Under the pieces are notes generated by a model. The model worked only from the letters and a program-made list of their open reading frames with translations. It was not told the origin of the DNA and searched no databases. Source: Ectocarpus siliculosus (lineage: Eukaryota; Sar; Phaeophyceae; Ectocarpales; Ectocarpaceae). Taken from it: DNA of 64,000 nucleotides. Every line of letters begins with the position of its first letter. Position 1 is the first letter of the stretch. The translations under genes were made by a program, and so were the position numbers. The stretch lies in the NCBI GenBank assembly GCA_000310025.1, contig FN648704.1, positions 2,488-66,487 of the forward strand, read 5' to 3'. Positions 46,739 through 59,300 of this stretch are shown here, piece by piece.

Positions 46739-47391
46739 CCCCGCTGTGGATGCCCCCCCCCCAACCCCCCCTCGGCCTTGTTTGCCATCGGGGTTTGGGT
46801 TTTCGTCGCTTGGCAACGACGTTGTAAAACAAGCCCCCCCACTCGGTGTTTGCAATTGGGATTGGGTTTTCGTCGCTTGGCAACGATCAAGGTAAAGCAA
46901 GTCAATTCACTTCGTGAACTCGGCAACCAGGTTACCGTTTTTTTTTTTTTGTACCTCGTTTTTTTTTTGGCGGTAACCATAATAGTGGTCGAGTAGATCA
47001 TGTTGTGCGGTGTCGAGAACCCTCACTCCGCGCAACGGGGGATGATCGCACCACGTTGTGTTAAAATGGCCAAGCTTCCTCGAGGCAGTTACACAGTGCT
47101 TGCAACTGTCTCTGGAAGTGAAAGCACCAGAAAGTAAATTAAGTCATACGTAGCTGTCATCCGTACGCAAAGAAGTAAGCACAAGATGCCGAACACCCTT
47201 AGCAGGATGCAGCTCACCCTTCATGCGACTCGCCAAATACCTCACGACGCTTCGCACTTGGTGATGTGAGAGCCTGGTCCGGTGAGAACCCGGCGTGCTC
47301 CGTCCCGGCTTTGTAGGTATGCGAGGTCAATGGTCAAACGACTACGGCATGCACGACTATGAGTACACCCCCCCTCCCCCCGCTGTGGATG
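46739..47391 (-). mobile_element. full-length tRNA-derived SINE with 14-bp target duplication
   Basis: The element occupies 46753-47377 on the minus strand, flanked by identical CCCCGCTGTGGATG at 46739-46752 and 47378-47391. Read on its own strand it starts GGAGGGGGGGTGTACTCATAG, then a tRNA-like head with an A-box-like TAGTCGTTTGACC and a B-box-like GGTTCTCACC about 50 bp apart. A body of about 200 bp follows, then GGTTACCG/CGGTAACC hairpin arms around A-rich loops, the TTCACGAAGTGAA palindrome, and two tail units with GTTGCCAAGCGACG. It ends in a G-rich tract, not poly(A). The long duplication fits LINE-driven target-primed insertion. Confidence 0.75.
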
Positions 47392-47672
47392 GGCTCATTC
47401 GATCGCTGCTGATGATAGCTTTATCACTTTTGTTTTTGTCCTCTTCAAGTCGTTGAAGCAGATGCTCCATGGATCTTTATGATTGAACCTCCGCCACGCA
47501 TCGCCACGTCATACGACCATGTGAGCTCTCTAGGGGCTCTACCAGACCCTACTGATCGTCGACACTAACCGTCAACGCATTTGTCCGGCTCCGCGGCTTG
47601 ACCAAACCCGTCATGGCAAACGCTTGGCTCAATTTCGGTCTTGCCGGTGCGTCTCCCCAAATACGCGTGGCT

Positions 47673-48521
47673 GGTCTTAACGAAGGAATCGGTTCTCGAT
47701 TTCGATTCCCGATTTGATTATAAGACCACAAGATCCAAATAACTCTCCTCTTGCTGATTGGCTAAAAGTTCTGGAACCCGTGGAATCTTTAGGGCTTATA
47801 ATCGGATCCCCCCTCTCCAAATCGGGAATCAAAATAATGGTAAAATGATTTAGTCGGATCCCGATTTGGGTGAAACGAAACCAACTTCGAACATTAGCGG
47901 TTCAGTCGACGGCAAGTGACGCACTGACACACAGAAAGAGTGCCGTGGCAAGGCGCCACACCAAGCCGCGACACCAATCCAGCACGGAGTGCGCACAGGC
48001 ACACCCACGTTGGGGGACCTTGTTGCGCAAGAGCAGTAGAGGAATAATGTCCTATTCGCAAGGCGGGGGGCGTGACCAGGAGCATCACCAGCATCTGATC
48101 CCGAAAAAAAACGTGTGTGTGTGGGATGTATGTATGTGTTGGTCTGTGGGGCAGTGGGTTGTCGAACTTCAAATGCACAGACGAATTGGCGGCTTTCCGT
48201 CGGACAAGGGTCGATTCAAAGTATCACATGCATAGACATCGTGCCAGTACCGCACAGAGGCCATGTACGCGTTTGGTGTGTGCTTCTCGGGAGCGATAGC
48301 TCCCCATGTGGTGTGGCCACGTCATAGCAGTACGTCACAACAGCAATCTGGCAGTTGGCAAGCGGCGGACCTCTCGGGTTGTTCGTGGTGGACTGCAGAG
48401 ATTCGTTTCAATTTGGCAGATCTCCCGTTAAGACACACAGGTCATTTCTGTCCGGATTTGGGTAGATCCGACTCTCTTATAATCAAATTCGGAATCGAGA
48501 ACCGATTCCTTCGTTAAGACC
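47673..48521. mobile_element. TIR element (MITE-like, about 850 bp)
   Basis: GGTCTTAACGAAGGAATCGG at 47673 is matched in inverted orientation by CCGATTCCTTCGTTAAGACC ending at 48521. The inverted repeats run on for about 50 bp at roughly 85-90% identity. A related subterminal word (CGGGAATCAAAAT) recurs at about 47825. No transposase is seen inside, so it is non-autonomous. A target duplication is not clear. Confidence 0.6.
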
Positions 48522-49172
48522 GGCCCTTAGGGGTACACGGACTATTTCCCCGTGGCTGCTGCCATCCTACATGGACGCGCGATCTGCCAAGGCATCCATG
48601 GACAGAAGGGACTAAAACAGCATCAACAACGCGCTACGCGATGCTGCTGTTGTAACGTTATCTCATGGCCTCTCCTGGTACAGATGAGACTCAATTTCCT
48701 CAACCACATTACACCGTCCCGAACACTCAAAATCCTCCACGTCCAACGCGCCCTCGGGCATTGTCAAGCCCGTTGTCAAAATGGCGCTCGACCGTAGTTC
48801 TATGAGCCGGAGTTCGGCGTATTACCCATTGTATTCCTAGGACGTGTTTGCGGTATGGTGTCGGAGGAAACGAATCGGAAAGAAATTACCACACATGCCC
48901 TCTACACAAATGTTCAGGAAGCTGGGATGCCCTTGCTGCTAGTGTTACCTTCGTTTGATTTCAAACTATGATAATATCTCATGGGGCGGCCTCCATTTGA
49001 TCCCACATTTTCGTACCTTCTGATATTCGTAGCCGCTCCACAGTGCCCCCATCGCTGTTACAGAAAGCAACCCCCCGCCGCTCTCGCGTCATCGACCATA
49101 TATATGCCCACTCATGATACAAGCCGAGCCCACAAGCATCGCACATCCGGCTAATTAGTTGGGGCTCTGTCT
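48522..49172. other. no gene seen; upstream of CACTA-like gene
   Basis: Unassigned sequence. A TATATATG word near 49099 could be a promoter element for the gene beginning about 100 bp further on. This is weak. Confidence 0.3.
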
Positions 49173-52100
49173 TTGCCTACTCGCTCTTGTTTTGTTGCAA
49201 TATCTCAAGGTTCGTCGGCGAATCCGAGCAATCCTAACCTGCGGGGGGGCGGGCCGGAAGGCGGCGACACAGAGCCAGAGGCGGATGAGTTTGGTCCAGA
49301 GGGAGAAACGGAGGCTTTAGCCCCTACACTCCTCGAGGAGTTGGAGTCCAGCTTGGACTACCAGGTCGACTGCCCTTCCCCGCAAAGCTCCATGGGCAGC
49401 AGCCAGGAGACGAGCCTCCTGGATGAGGAGGTCGATGACCGCGAATATCTGGACTTCCGGGATTTCGCCAAAGACAATCCACTTGCAACGAGTAAGGCAC
49501 CGCCGCCGTGGGAACTAAGTTGGCCACGGGAGTATGGGCCTGCGCTTGATGTCAACGGACAGGAAGAGAGAGTGCTTTGGGGATTGCACCTGCCATACTG
49601 CCAAGGCGCGGTCACGGTCGAAGGGGGCGCGGCGAATCTGAGGTACAACCAGAAAGCGGACGGGTCTGATACGTACCCATTCGAGAATCTTTCGGTCTTT
49701 CTACTCTCTCAATTCACCAGCAAGTACAAGGTTTCCCGAGTAATGCTTCGAGGAGTTTTGGAGATGTTGCGCTTTGTAGACGACGACGGAAGCAGATTCA
49801 ATATCGATGATCTCAAAGACGTGCATCATGAACACTTTCAAGCAAGGAGGCGGAAGCATTATCCACTCCTTCAAGTTGTGAAGCGAAAGGTTGAGGCTTC
49901 AGCCACGGCTAAAAAGGCCGGCGAGACGACAGCTGACGCTTACGACATCCCTACCAACCTAGTCGTCGACAGACTGCTGAGATCTGCGCCGTCGATGGAG
50001 GAAATGTTGTCCAATCAAGGAGGCAACCAGCTGAGCCGCGACGAGACTGCCGCCGCGGGTCACGCGTCGACACACGTCTTCTCTGTGCCGGAAGAGAAAG
50101 CCGATGGAACGAAGGGCAATAACCAGAACGGCGAGCTTGCAAGATCGACGCCTCACTTCGGGTTCGATGGAATGATGGTTGGCATGGACGGCAAGAGGAA
50201 AGTGTACGTCAACGACATCGTCATGTGTACTTTGGACGGCGTCGACAATGCCCAACCGTGCCGGATCCTAGCAATGTACTGGGACGCAGCAAAGCTAGGA
50301 GTGATGGTGGACGTGCGACGCTTCCGACTGGCAGCCGAGGTGGATGGCCAATCCTCCAGCTACTTGGCCGGCACGGACTTTATTCGAGCGTGGGAGCAGC
50401 AGGATGACGGCAAAACAGCGGTGCGGCGTGAGGCGATCGATGGCCCTTGCGAGATGTACACAGCGGCCGAAGTTGCAGACAAAGTCCATGAAGATGAGCG
50501 TGCGAACGAGGCACCTGCGGAGCAGGACGCGAGACGGTATTTGCGGAGGGGTTTGTCGTCCCTAAGCCGCCACCAGAGGGAGGTCGACGGCGTCGTAAAC
50601 GGGCCCTGGACGACGGTAACGTTTCTGTCACATACGACCGTTGGAGTCCCGAGGGGACGCCGGACGACCCTAAGTTCAGCATCCGGAAGTCCGAGTTCAT
50701 GCACAACGTGGAAAACCCTCCAGCCGCTATGCTACCCCTCGTCCAGTACATCGACGGCTTCAACGCCAATGGAATGCAGACTAAGGCGAGCTCTTGGAAG
50801 CGCTGCAAATGCATGTGGTGAAGCCTGTGATATAGCTCTTCCCGTTCGCACTCCTGGGGGGTATAACTCGCCTGATGCACGGAGAGTAGTGCTATCCTTG
50901 CCGCGGTAATGACTCAATCACTGCTCCACCGAAACATGCCGCGAAACAACGACGCGACGAAAATTTGGTACAGACAGCAGCCAAGGGTTTGCATGTTTCT
51001 GTAGGATTCACCTGGGTATGGCTGTTCCGCTGGCATGCTAAAACAAAAAGACGAATCGAAGGCGTTGAAGGCAGAATATATATTGTTCTGCTGACGCTGC
51101 GCACTGCTGATGCTGCCCTCTTAATGTCTCCCTTTTTACAGAATTCCGTTGGAGGCACGTACGTTGGGATGGGTTCAACGAGCTTGGCGTTACAGAGGAG
51201 GAGAGGCCAGGCGAACGTCGTAGCTGTAGCTTCCAACGGCTGCAGCTGTACGGGCGAGATGGAGCTTCAACGCCAAGTGATGGGCGAGCTTCAGAAAGGG
51301 AGCATAGCTATTGTGGAAATGCCGGCGGTAGACGGCGCACCGGCTCATCGACTCAAGGTGACGGTCCCACAGGCATAGCCCTAACCCGACGTATTTATCA
51401 TCGATACTTGTATATCTCGCGTTCTTGGACAGACGCCTATAGCTTGTCGTCACTTGTGATCACACACAAACATGTCCACCAGGCACCTTTACTAGGGGGA
51501 CGATTTAATACACGCAAAACAAGGCTCCCTTCGGGAGTTAGGTGGCTTCCCTCCCGGGGGCGACGCCCATGGAAATGGTGAATGTCGTCGTGGTCGCATC
51601 GTTGCATCTTAACGTCGTGATACGTCGGTTTGCGTGCAGTATATATTTTTATTTCAATTTTTCGGGCCGCCATTGGCATTCGGGGACGGGAAATACGGCG
51701 CGCGATATTCCACATGTAACGTGTTAGGTGTTTCATGTGGTGCGACGTACAGGAGTCCACCTCCTCATCGATCTAATTCAAGCACCCACCACTATCGCAC
51801 CATCTTGCTCAATATGTAGGGCCAACATACCTACGCCGCCGCGTCTCGAAGGGTATGCCACGTTCATATTGCGACGTTCCAGGGAACCCACACGCAAGCG
51901 CATCCGCTTGGGGAATCTCTCCTGGTTGGTTTTGTAGACCACCATGAGTCAAACGCGATATACATAACGGTACCACATCTATCGCATCTCGCCGTAACAT
52001 GTCGCCTTCAACGCCGTCTTTATGCCTCCGCGGTGCCCCGTAGGTGTTCTTGCGCGGGGGGCTGTTGCTGCTGTTTGCGGATTCTCCACAACGCGCTCTG

Positions 52101-53190
52101 ATGTACAAGGAAAAACACCCGAACAAGTCCACCAGATTCCCCTGTATCTATTGCATGGTAGAGCAAACGCAAGACGCGGAAGGGGAAGAGGGCACGGATC
52201 CAGGGGGGCCGCTTGGGGATCAGCTGTACGACATAGAATCAAACGCCTGCACCAGGGGGGGGGTGCTTGCAACAAGGCGACGACTGTTGGAACTGAAGGA
52301 CCAAGCGTCCGTCCAAGCCAAGGAATCGATTGCGCTTGGAGTCGTTGCTCCAGCGAGAGCCGACGAATAATGGCTGCTGTACGATGTCATGGACATTGTG
52401 CCGGGCAGGACGATGCCCGTCGAAATCCTACGCGCAGATGCACTGGTAAGAGGGTTGCAGTCATCGAACCTTAGCCGATTGTAGCATAGGGAAGCACGAT
52501 AGGCATGCGGAGTGTGCATTGACCGAAGACGTTGTCCGACTAAAACCCCTTCAAACCCTAAGCGCATATCTACGTCGTCTACGTGGCAACTGTAGCGGGT
52601 CGTGTGTCTTTGGAGTGGGTACTGACTATACGACCCGCGGGGAGTTTGTATGGATTGGGCCCGATAGTGGTTCTCGCAGCGTCGCGCCAAAGTTTCATAC
52701 GTCGCATAAATCTGTAGTACCCATAGAGCATTCGACCTGCTATTGACCGCTCTCCTTCCCGCTATTTGTACTCATCGCCTCCAAGGTTCTGAATATGCCT
52801 CGCACGGACGTGCGGAGGGGGCAGTCTACCCGTCGTTTAACCCGATATTTCATGTGGGGCATTGCCAATGTCCCGAACACCACCGACTAGATTTTTTTTC
52901 TGTGCTGGCTCTCACTACCCCGTTCCGTGATCCGTACGTCTGCGGTGGCGCAGGATGCGCAAGGTCTCGTGCAGAGATGCTTCAATGGCCTGCTCAACAC
53001 GGAGGGCAGGAGACTTAGTTCGGCAACTTTGAGGCAACGCGAAGGAGGCAGCTCCATCTATCCGGTTGGCGAGGCCCCGCTGAAAGACATTGTCACCGAC
53101 TACGCTTCCCTCACTGGCAGCAATAAATGGCTCCTGGCCTCCATCATGCTGTTGGTGTTTCGACCTGTTCTTCACAGCGCCGCATCTCTA
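49173..53190 (+). pseudogene. CACTA (EnSpm)-like transposase gene, multi-exon and decayed
   Basis: Exon pieces: about 49211-50818, holding an acidic N-terminus, FLLSQFTSKYKVSRVMLRGV and a domain YVNDIVMCTLDGVDNAQPCR, and ending PLVQYIDGFNANGMQTKASS. 51142-51378: GGTYVGMGSTSLALQRRRGQ. About 52043-52466: LLLLFADSPQRALMYKEKHP, PCIYC and MPVEILRADAL, then a GTAAGA donor. About 52950-53190: VTDYASLTGSNKWLLASIML, then a GTAAGC donor. This succession (IDxF segment, ADSP, PCxxC, MPxEIL) is that of CACTA/Tnp2-like proteins. Breaks: a frame change near 50520-50545 and a TAA at 52368-52370 that interrupts a continuing match. The first ATG in frame is at 49391, so the real start is uncertain. No CACTA termini were found. 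Confidence 0.5.
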
Positions 53191-53952
53191 GTAAGCAATG
53201 GTTTATGCCCAACAACCTCGAAATACTTCTTGGTCGCCCTCAGTAGGCGTCGTTCTGTCTGCGGATCTATTTGCTCTCGTATATTGGTCGCTCGACAGAG
53301 TTGCAGAGTCCCTAGATTACTCTACTTCCAGCGCGACGTGTGGAAATGCAAATTCAGCGTCACCGTTTGTACGCAAATGCTACTGTAGACCACTATATTG
53401 CGATGTTGCACATGCTTGCGAATCCCGCTATTCCCTCTACTTACACTTCTCCCCCGGCGGAGTACACATTCCCGCGCGAAGTACCGTAAACGTCGGAGTT
53501 TCCCCCCCCGGGGAGGGGACCGTTTTTTTTTCTGAAGCCAATTTTTCCGGGGGGAAACTGGCGTACCGCGGGGATTTAGTTTGATACTTTTAGCGCGCTA
53601 CCCCGGGGGGAAGCACCCCCCCGGGGGGTTGTGCAAAATAATGCTGGTCCACACATCACGCGAAGCATTTCACCCATACAACAACGGCGAGGGCCAAGTG
53701 ACAACCGGTACACCTAAATCTCGCTCGAAGCGCAATGTCCAAATGATTTTTCAGTCTCATATCATAATTTTTATGCTCCGCGATGCAACAAAATCGACTC
53801 AGAAACTATGGGAAATACATGCCCCCCGGGGGGAACTCGTGGGTCTACTGGTACCCCGGGGGAAAATTGAAATACCGGAGGGACAAACTATTTTGGCCGA
53901 AAACGATTGACCCCATGGGCCGAAAACCCATGCTTCCAGGCCGAATTGGTGA
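53191..53952. other. no gene seen; C/G palindrome cluster
   Basis: Runs of the form CnGn recur at about 53502, 53549, 53602, 53616, 53823 and 53857, each 8-14 bp (CCCCCCGGGGGG type). Between them the sequence is AT-richer. No gene is supported. Confidence 0.45.
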
Positions 53953-54549
53953 TGGGGGGGGGGGGGGGGGGGGGACCCCTAATCCGGGATGCCCTAATCC
54001 TTTGACCCTTGACCCCCCAAACCCACAAAGCCGGGACGGAACCCCCCGGGGTTTCCCCGGACCAGGCTCTCACATCACCAAGCTCGAAGCACCGTGAGGT
54101 ATTTGGCGAGTCGCATGAAGGGTGAGCTGCATCCTGCTAAGGGTGTCCGGCATCTTGTGCTTACTTCTTTGCGTACGGATGACAGCTACGTATGACTTAA
54201 TTTACTTTCTGGTGCTTTCACTTCCAGAGACAGTTGCAAGCACTGTGTAACTGCCTCGAGGAAGCTTGATCATTTTAACACAACGTGGTGCGATCATCCC
54301 CCGTTGCGCGGAGTGAGGGTTCTCGACCCCGCACAACATGATCTACTCGACCACCATTATGGTTACCGCCAAAAAAAAGAACGAGGTAAAAAAAAAATAA
54401 CGGTAACCTGGTTGCCGAGTTCACGAAGTGAATTGGCTTGTTTTACCTTGATCGTTGCCAAGCGACGCAAACCCAATCCCGATGGCAAACACCGAGTGGG
54501 GGGGGAAATGGTGATGGGGGGAGGAAAGAAAACCTACTGGGGGGGGGGA
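53953..54549 (+). repeat. SINE copy, plus orientation
   Basis: Begins in a G run of over 20 bases. The head is diverged (CTTTGACC, AAGCCGGGACGGA, CCGGACCAGGCTCTCACATC). The body, hairpin arms (GGTTACCG/CGGTAACC), palindrome and one tail unit follow, closing with G-rich tracts at 54497-54549. Confidence 0.7.
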
Positions 54550-54646
54550 ACTCCGACGTTTACGGTAGTAAGAGTTCGTGATTCCAGCTATGCACGGCCT
54601 TCTTTAATAAGCAAACGTCACTTGTACTTGCGCGCAGGAGAAGTAG

Positions 54647-54946
54647 GTGCTTGCGCACGAGTTCGGCGATTTGAAGGCGAAGTTTGGGACCGCAACTCGT
54701 GTATGGGAATCCCTCTTGAAGCTGGCGCAGGCTGCTTCGAGCCTGTCGTTCGCTGCGCGCGCGTGCTCCTTCAGTCCCGACGAGCTCGTCATGCTCCACA
54801 AACACGCCAAGGATACGGTAAGATTGAATTATTTATGTCGTATCTCATCTCAATTTTCTTAGCTACTAGGGTGCCTACCACCACTTGGCGCTGCACTACG
54901 ACATAGCCACGTGATACAATGGAGACATACCAGGCACGACCTTTGA
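54647..54946 (+). CDS. two host exons with a 45-bp intron, unidentified
   Basis: Exon 54647-54817 (57 codons, phase 0 at both ends) follows an AG and ends at GTAAG. It reads HEFGDLKAKFGTATRVWESL, LKLAQAASSLSFAARACSFS and PDELVMLHKHAKDT, mostly amphipathic helix. A mini-intron at 54818-54862 ends in a pyrimidine tract and TTCTTAG. The next exon, starting LLGCLPPLGAALRHSH, ends in TGA at 54944-54946. Upstream exons are not found; the SINE just to the left may lie in the preceding intron. No family is recognised. Confidence 0.45.
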
Positions 54947-56344
54947 CAGTAATATGGAATCAGATAGTTGGACGAACTGAACTACACAGGTGCGCGCAAC
55001 AACAATGTCGACCAGCATCTGGATAATAAGGGCAGGTTTGTTTAAGGCGTAGACAAAGGCGTAGACAAAACAAACCGAGGTTTATTGAAACAACTCGAAT
55101 TGCCATACTGTTTATATTGGGGTACCCGGAACGCATTGCGTACTGCGGGGCCCCCTCGGTCGAGAGGAGGAGTCGCATAGGTTACCATTCTGTTCAAGCC
55201 TTGTGTCCACAGAGTCTTAGCGTGCCAGAGAGAGAGTATCGCAGAGACAACTAGCGAGGTGGTCACATAGAAGGCTTCTAGCGGTGTGCCAGCCTCTGGA
55301 GCTGACAGGAAGTGGAGTCTTTTCTTCCCTCCTCTTCCAGTTGGGAAATCGGGCTACCCGAGCTACAGCAGTCGTAACTGAGAACTCGGGGTCCCGAGAT
55401 GTGACGAGAGCGGAGAGGAGAGCAAGGACGCCAGGCGCCGGCAGGCGTGGCATCTAGGGCGCAACACTGAGCGGTATGTGTTGTGATGTGATGACAATGT
55501 GGGATGATGTGGGAAGAGAGCAAAACCCACAATGTGTTTTGGTGTGTCAAAAAAAAGGAGAGACACAACCCCAACGGAGTGTTTGCATGGGGAGAGAGAT
55601 CCCGCTGCTGCTGGGTTGATTCGGTGGCGTACCCAGTCACCCATGTCGCACGTGATTCAATGACTAAACACATCAACCGGGTTTGGTGGCCGAGGTTGGT
55701 GGGCCTGCTTCGACAGCGCTGGCTGTCACGGCTGTTGCCACCGTACGAAGAGTACGCAGTCATGTGGATGATATACATACACTCGCAAATACAGAGGTTG
55801 TTCCGCATCGATGCGGGAGAAAAAAAAAAAAAAAATGTGGGTTCTGTGGCGTTACGTTCACGATGTTGAACGTGGTTTCAATACCGGCTCCGCATCTAAC
55901 GAGTGTGTGGTGGCCACAGCCAAGCAAGACAATACCCACAAACTATTATTGTTTGGTGTCGATACGCGATGGAAGTACATACACGAATGCTGGATCACAT
56001 GGTGCGCTGTAGACGAGTGTATCATATGGACTAATCTGGCCTCAGATTTGCGTTGCAGTCGTTTTGAATCACATGGTGTCCTGTACATGAGTGTGTATCA
56101 CAGGGGATATTCTGGATTCAGATTTACGCTGCAGTTGATAAAAGCCAGAGATTGTGCAATTGCCAGCGATTACAATATATTGTTGGAGACTTGCCGTGAG
56201 AATCGAGGCCCGATTCGACGGAATCCGTTGAAGTCCTCCCAGAGTACATACAATTGTACTGAGAAAGTTGCTTGACAGCACCAAGCATACCTTGACGCCA
56301 GCACGTTGTTGATTTAATAGCGATCAGTCGATCGTGGTATGATC

Positions 56345-59300
56345 ATGAGTGTGCATACAACAAGTATTGAATGCCGGAACCACACACATCGATAGTGTGT
56401 GGCGGCCGTGGTGGTGGGCCTGCTTTCGCAACAGCGCTACTTGCCAGGGTTGTTGCCTGTGTGGCGATTCACGCATGAATACAGAGATATGAATGCCGGA
56501 ACCACACACATCAGTAGTGTGTGGCGGCCGTGGTTGGTGGGCTTGTTTTCGCAAGAGCGCTACTTGCCAGGGTTGTTGCCTGTGGGCGATTCACGCATGA
56601 AATCAGAGAGTACGAATGCCGGAACCACACACATCAATAGTGTGTGGCGGCCGTGGTTGGTGGGCTTGTTTTCGCAACAGCGCTACTTACCAGGGTTGTT
56701 GCCTATGTGGCGATTCACGCATGAAATCAGAGAGTACGAATGCCGGAACCACACACATCAATAGTGTGTGGCGGCCATGGTGGTGGGCTTGTTTTCGCAA
56801 CAGCGCTACTTACCAGGGTTGTTGCCTGTGTGGCGATTCACGCATGAAATCAGAGGGTATGAATGCCGGCACCACACACATAAATAGTGTGTGGCGGCCG
56901 TGGTTGGTGGGCTTGTGTTCGCAGGAGCGCTACCTACTAGGGTTGTTTCCTGTGAGTGATTCCCGCATAAATACCAAGAAAGTGTAAATACCGAAACCAC
57001 ACACAGGAAACGTGTGTGGCGGCCTTGGTCGGTGGGCTTGTTTGTCAACAGCGCTACTTACCGGGGTTGTTGCCTGTGGGGCAATTCACGCATAAATACA
57101 GAAAGTGTAAATGCGGGAACCACACACATACATAGTGCGTGGCGGCCGTGGTCGGTGGGCTACTTACCAGGGTTGTTGCCTGTGGGGCAATTCACGCATG
57201 AATACAGAGAGCGTGAATGCCGGAACCACGCACATGAAAAGTGTGCGGCGGCCGTGGTTGGTGGGCTTGTTTGTCAACAGCGCTACTAACCAGGGTTGTT
57301 GCCTGTGGGCAATTAACGCATGAATACAGAAGTGTGTGGATCCCGGAGCCACACGCATGAGAAGTGTGTGGCGGCCGTGGTTGGTGGGCTTGTTTGTCAA
57401 CAGCGCTACCTATTAGGGTTGTCGCCGGTGGGCGATTCACACATGAATATAGAGAGTGTAAATGCCGACACCATACACATGAATAGCGCGTGGCGGCCGG
57501 AGTTGGTGGACTTTTTCTGTTTTTCAACAAGCGTTACGAGAGTTGCCGCCGGGGGTGATTCACGCATGAATACAGAGAATGTAACTGCCGAAACCCACGC
57601 ATGAGTATGGGTGGCGGTCGGAGTCGGTGGATTTATTTGTTTTCAACAAGTGCTACCTACGAGAGTTGTTGCCTGTGGGGCGATTCACGCACAGGTACAG
57701 AGAGTACTGCCAGAACCATACACATGAACAGTGTGTGGCGGCCGTGATTGGTGTACTTGTTTTGTTTTCATCAAGCGCTAACTACGAGAGTTGTCGCCGG
57801 GGGCGATTCACGCACAGACATAGAGAGCGTAACAGCCGGAACCACACGCATGAGTAGAGAGTGGCGGCCGGAGTTGATGGACTTGTTTTCGCAACAGCGC
57901 TACATACCTCCTCGAGTTGTCGCCTTGGGCGATTCACGCAGTCTGTTTATGCCAGAACCAAGCACACCAATCGTGTTTGGCGGCCGTGGTTGGTGAGCTT
58001 GTCGTTTCTGAACATGGCTATCTACAAGGGTTGTCGCGTGGGGCGATTCGCGCAGATCAGTTTCGCCGGTACGTAACACATCAACCGTGTTTGGCGGCCG
58101 TGGTGGTGAGCTTTACGTTTGAGCGCTACCAAACACATCAATCGTGTTTGGCGACCGTGGCTGGTGAGCTTCGTTTTGAACAGTCCCACCTGCCAGGGTT
58201 GTCGCATGGGGCGATTCCCGCAGATTTTTTTTATGCTGGTACCGATCGTGTGTGACGGCCGTGGTTGGTGAGTTTCTGCTACCTACCACACCACGAAATA
58301 GACTGTGTACCAGGTAGGCTTTCTATTTCTGCTGCTACATAGACGAGTATATTGCCGTCGGTAAGGGTGATCGGTCGCTGGATTTCTCGCACTATTGCCA
58401 AAGACCGAGCCTATTGACAGATGACTTGTGCAATCTATTGCAAATTGAAATGCCTGTCGAATGTCACGATAGACATCGTTGGCAACAACAGACTTCGAAG
58501 GCTTCCTTCCGATAGACATTGCGGGCAGTATTAGAAGAAGCCTTCGAACATGTTCTCGTGCAAGTGGATATCCTTTACGACCTTGAGGACAGATTGCTCG
58601 AGATAACGACTATCGATGTTGCGTTTCGATATATATCGGTAGCCCGCTCAAGAATCTACTGCAGTAAACGATGTATATCGATGACATGTCATGAACCCAG
58701 TGGCAATGGCTTCGGAGAAAACCGTTGAACGTCTGTTGCTATGCACAATTCATAGCAATAGGCACCATCGAAATCTGTTACGGTTGACAACAGATATCGA
58801 CAGAACCTTTTGAATAATTTGTTGTCCTTGACAAGGGAGGTTGAAAGGAACTTTCAAAATCCACTGTTTTGGACAATGGATATCGGGACAAACCTCTCAA
58901 AATCTATGGTCCCCGACAAGGGATGTCGATATTTGATGTTGTCACTCGTGGTCCATTGTAGCAACCTACCAGGGTTGTCGCCTGAGGCGGTTCTTCAGAT
59001 CAGTTTATGCCGGAACCAAACACATCAATCGTGTTTGGCGGCCGTAGCTGGTGAGCTTCACTTTGTACAGTGTTTCCTACCAAGGTTGTGGCATGGGGAG
59101 ATTTTGCCAGGGTTGCCGCATGGGGCGATTCTCGCCGGTTTGTGTATGCCGGGACCAAACACACCAATCGTATTTGGCGGCGGTGGCTGGTGAACATCAT
59201 TTTGGAACAGTGCTACTTGTCAGGATTGTCGCATCGCGCGATTCAGACACATTTGTTCATGCCGGAACCAAGCACATAAATCGTGTTTGACGACCGTGGT

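Noticed and set aside
47280-47370. A true tRNA gene
   Set aside because: Only the promoter-like boxes and T arm match; no proper acceptor stem or CCA-adjacent end. It is the head of a SINE with a target duplication.
56399-57604. Open frames of 60-123 codons across the satellite
   Set aside because: They repeat the satellite unit in translation and stop at random. They are a by-product of unit length, not genes.
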